Shown here one piece after another: positions 6,634-8,211 of a stretch of DNA of 8,211 nucleotides. A model generated the notes under the pieces. It saw nothing but the letters and a program-made list of their open reading frames with translations. It was not told the origin of the DNA and searched no databases. This DNA comes from a bacterium (GTDB lineage: Bacteria > BMS3Abin14). The stretch covers positions 1,221,907 to 1,230,117 of the forward strand of contig CP070719.1 of assembly GCA_020350725.1 (NCBI GenBank). Direction: 5' to 3'. The position numbers and the translations under genes were made by a program. Positions within the stretch are counted from its first letter, which is position 1. Each line of letters starts with the position of its first letter.

Positions 6634-7631
6634 AACACCCTCCTGAGATCGGCGCGTATCTTGTTCACATCGTGATCGGTCTCGACCTCTTCCGTCAGAG
6701 CATCCACGGGGCAGATCGAGACACAGCGCAGACATCCTTTGCAGTATTGATAATCCACCCCCAACATGAAGACCATCTCCTTGCCCTTGTCATCCGTCTG
6801 TTTTTCGAAAACCATGCAGTGGTCGGGACAGGTCAGGTCGCAGTCGCCGCAGTGGATGCACAGGTCCTCGTGCCAGAGGGGTATGTAGCCTACTCTGGAG
6901 GCGGCGTGGTTCTTGAGAATGGTGTTTCCGGGATTGGTGATAACTCCGCCGATGGGCTCGTTGACATAACCGAGCTCAGGCTCCACTCGATGGAACGGAA
7001 CCTCGGGGTACTTGTCGAGATCACAGTAGTTCTTTTCCTTTATCTCATTGTAGCCGCGATCGAAGGCTTTCATGTTGCCCTCTACAAGGTGGGGATAACG
7101 CTTGCCGATCTTGTCCTTGATCAATCCCTTGATGGCCTCCGGATCGATGAATCCCGATGCCCGGCTGATCGCGCCCAGCATCGCTGTGTTCAGGGGTATC
7201 TTCTCCTCCATGGCGATCTTCAGGGCATCCACACAGAAGACCTGGCATCCCGGTAGTTCCAGTTTCCCCACCACCTCTTCAGGGGAGAGCGTCGTGTTGA
7301 CCACGATCACGCCGCCTCTGGCGAAACCCTGAGTGATGGGGACGTTGCCGATCAACTGCTCGGCGAAGACCGCCAGGAGATGAGGGTTCTCCACCGGTGA
7401 GTTGTCCGTTACCTCCTGTGCCGGATCACATAGCCGCACGAAAGATTTGACGGGGGTGCCCTTCTTCTCTGAGCCGTAACTGGCGAAATTGACTCCGTTG
7501 TATCCCATCCTCAGGATACAGGCCTCCGCCAGGATCTGTCCCGCGAGGTTGGCCCCCATCCCGCCAATGCTCTCCATGCGGATATCGTAATATCCAAGTT
7601 CGTTGGTTACAGGCAGCTTCGGTAAAGCCAT
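6630..7631 (-). CDS. porGD: 2-oxoacid (probably pyruvate):ferredoxin oxidoreductase, fused gamma-delta subunit
   Basis: This 333-residue protein is the electron-transfer partner of the following alpha-beta gene. The gamma part (about 14-200) begins 'IRMESIGGMGANLAGQILAE' and has 'FASYGSEKKGTPVKSFVR' (49-66), both typical of POR gamma subunits. The delta part (about 220-320) is a 2[4Fe-4S] ferredoxin. The first cluster set is Cys258, 261, 264 and 268, with a 'CPDHC' (268-272) typical of PorD. The second is Cys297, 300, 303 and 307. The two sets are separated by 28 residues, about 9 more than I expect for a standard PorD, mostly in 'KQTDDKGKEM'. ATG 7631 has AAAGGAG 8 bases upstream. The stop overlaps the next start by 4 bases, so the pair is very probably co-transcribed and translationally coupled. 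The function is firm as a family; the substrate is inferred. Confidence 0.93.
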   Translation of the reverse strand: MALPKLPVTNELGYYDIRMESIGGMGANLAGQILAEACILRMGYNGVNFASYGSEKKGTPVKSFVRLCDPAQEVTDNSPVENPHLLAVFAEQLIGNVPITQGFARGGVIVVNTTLSPEEVVGKLELPGCQVFCVDALKIAMEEKIPLNTAMLGAISRASGFIDPEAIKGLIKDKIGKRYPHLVEGNMKAFDRGYNEIKEKNYCDLDKYPEVPFHRVEPELGYVNEPIGGVITNPGNTILKNHAASRVGYIPLWHEDLCIHCGDCDLTCPDHCMVFEKQTDDKGKEMVFMLGVDYQYCKGCLRCVSICPVDALTEEVETDHDVNKIRADLRRVL

Positions 7632-7838
7632 TATCTGTTCTCCTTTCCACCGCGCCGGTCTGGTGGTCCACCGTCCCGGATTATTTTAGATATCACTGAA
7701 AACCCGCTGAATCGGTGGGTCACGTATCCCGTTTGGTCCAGATCGATCGAGAAGAAACCGCTTGTGAATAACCTCAAGAGAAGCTTCCGGAAAGAATCGC
7801 TTTTCAGGGGAGTCACGTTCGGTTTGGATTATGTCATC

Positions 7839-7864
7839 GGAGACGGGTGCATATACCCCTCTCC
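7839..7864 (-). promoter_or_regulatory. Strong hairpin in the por operon leader
   Basis: GGAGACGGG (7839-7847) pairs with CCCCTCTCC (7856-7864) at eight of nine positions, leaving one C-C mismatch (G-G as minus-strand RNA) and an 8-base loop. It sits about 210 bases before the por start and inside the leader if the promoter at 7889-7915 is real. There is no T run behind it, so it is not an ordinary terminator. It does not match any riboswitch I know well (TPP, SAM, c-di-GMP, preQ1 were considered). Confidence 0.45.
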
Positions 7865-7888
7865 CGGCCTTTATCTGGAAAGTAATTC

Positions 7889-7915
7889 TTTATATTGGAG
7901 ATTCGAAACTGTCAA
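7889..7915 (-). promoter_or_regulatory. Candidate promoter of the por operon
   Basis: On the minus strand, TTGACA (7915-7910) is followed after 15 bases by TATAAA (7894-7889). The boxes match 6/6 and 5/6, but the spacer is 2 bases shorter than ideal. A leader of about 255 bases to the por start would follow. The region 7632-7890 holds no convincing gene; a 61-codon frame there has no family likeness. Confidence 0.45.
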
Positions 7916-7942
7916 GGTCAAATAGCGTTTTAGTATAAGAGA

Positions 7943-7980
7943 CTGGACGTTGGAGATTGTTGATCCTCAATGACCGGTTC
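7943..7980. repeat. Dispersed element related to bases 1588-1620
   Basis: This stretch contains 'TTGGAGATTG' (like the 15-base unit after queT) followed by TTGATCCTCAAT (7960-7971), identical to 1600-1611. It leads straight into the heptamer array. Confidence 0.5.
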
Positions 7981-8083
7981 ACAGTTCACCGTTCCCGGTT
8001 TAGGGTTGGTAAACAGTCGTGATTGGTGACTTGTGATTCGTGATTCGTAAAGACCAGTTCACAGTTCACGGTTCACAGTTATA
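7976..8083. repeat. Heptanucleotide-phased repeat array
   Basis: From 7976 to 8052 the sequence divides into eleven consecutive 7-base units: GGTTCAC, AGTTCAC, CGTTCCC, GGTTTAG, GGTTGGT, AAACAGT, CGTGATT, GGTGACT, TGTGATT, CGTGATT, CGTAAAG. After a 3-base slip, four more follow from 8056: AGTTCAC, AGTTCAC, GGTTCAC, AGTTATA. The two unit types (xGTTCAC and xGTGATT) keep the same frame with a variable first base. No open reading frame of note crosses it. Confidence 0.75.
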
Positions 8084-8116
8084 GATTGCTTCACCCGGGT
8101 ATCGGTTCGCAATGAC
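8084..8116. repeat. Palindromic GATTGCTTC...CGCAATGAC intergenic element
   Basis: ATTGC (8085-8089) and GCAAT (8109-8113) are the arms of a short inverted repeat, with GATTGCTTC at one side and CGCAATGAC at the other. From memory, this border pair is common in intergenic palindromes of many environmental bacterial genomes, with a variable centre. That comparison is recollection, not a search result. Confidence 0.4.
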
Positions 8117-8139
8117 AACCGTTTTTTCTCCCCGCGTTT

Positions 8140-8202
8140 CCTCTGGACTCATTTCTCTCCGCGTCCCCGTGTCCCCGCGTCCGCACCCCGTCCCCTCTGG
8201 AC
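8140..8202. repeat. C-rich octamer repeats flanked by a 9-base direct repeat
   Basis: Three 8-base units, TCCGCGTC (8158-8165), CCCGTGTC (8166-8173) and CCCGCGTC (8174-8181), are arranged in tandem. The block is bracketed by CCTCTGGAC at 8140-8148 and again at 8194-8202. No coding potential was seen to the right edge. Confidence 0.5.
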
Positions 8203-8211
8203 GCTGGCCTC

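Noticed and set aside
6633-6735. An N-terminal extension of 34 residues on the alpha-beta chain
   Set aside because: It overlaps the conserved ferredoxin end of the upstream gene, while ATG 6633 has a good AGGAGGG and the ATGA coupling.
7631-7816. A 61-codon minus-strand protein upstream of por
   Set aside because: No ribosome site, no family likeness, and it runs through the por Shine-Dalgarno into its start codon.
7976-8202. CRISPR array
   Set aside because: Units are 7-8 bases with no spacers of constant length and no cas genes.

Overview
The window looks like a piece of a chromosome from an anaerobic, probably Gram-negative bacterium with fairly high G+C. The main clue is an oxygen-sensitive type of 2-oxoacid:ferredoxin oxidoreductase, in the four-domain archaeal/Thermotoga layout but packed into two fused genes. 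Degenerate short tandem repeats fill some of the intergenic gaps. I associate this style with Desulfobacterota and neighbouring phyla, but the sequence does not fix the taxon. I see no mobile element, tRNA, rRNA or CRISPR array.

Layout. (1) 1-516, minus: the N-terminal 172 residues of an atypical short-chain dehydrogenase (NDUFA9-like NAD(P)-binding protein), cut off by the window edge. (2) 517-834: a divergent gap with an inverted repeat and weak CACAGAG-type repeats. (3) 835-1404, plus: queT, a QueT-family queuosine-precursor transporter subunit, probably started by TTG. (4) 1404-1660: nine 15-base tandem repeats and a tail that is related to a second locus near 7950. (5) 1661-2089, minus: an HU-type nucleoid protein gene as a complete unit with terminator, CDS, Shine-Dalgarno and a good -35/-10 promoter. 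(6) 2217-4160, plus: a membrane hybrid histidine kinase with a C-terminal receiver domain. (7) 4255-4282: a perfect 28-base palindrome between convergent genes, a probable bidirectional terminator. (8) 4348-7631, minus: the two-gene por operon. The gamma+delta fusion comes first and overlaps the alpha+beta fusion by 4 bases (ATGA). (9) 7632-8211: a leader with a strong hairpin and a candidate promoter, then a stretch of stacked short repeats (heptamers, a palindrome, octamers).

How it works together. The por genes encode a complete TPP-dependent enzyme that interconverts a 2-oxoacid plus CoA with an acyl-CoA plus CO2, passing electrons through three [4Fe-4S] clusters to ferredoxin. The preserved G-D-A-B domain order and translational coupling suggest a fixed 1:1 supply of the two polypeptides. 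The kinase, HU and QueT genes are independent units and do not form an obvious system with por. I did not find a convincing new defence, mobile or secondary-metabolite system. The most unusual material is the repeat-rich intergenic DNA and the compact por operon.
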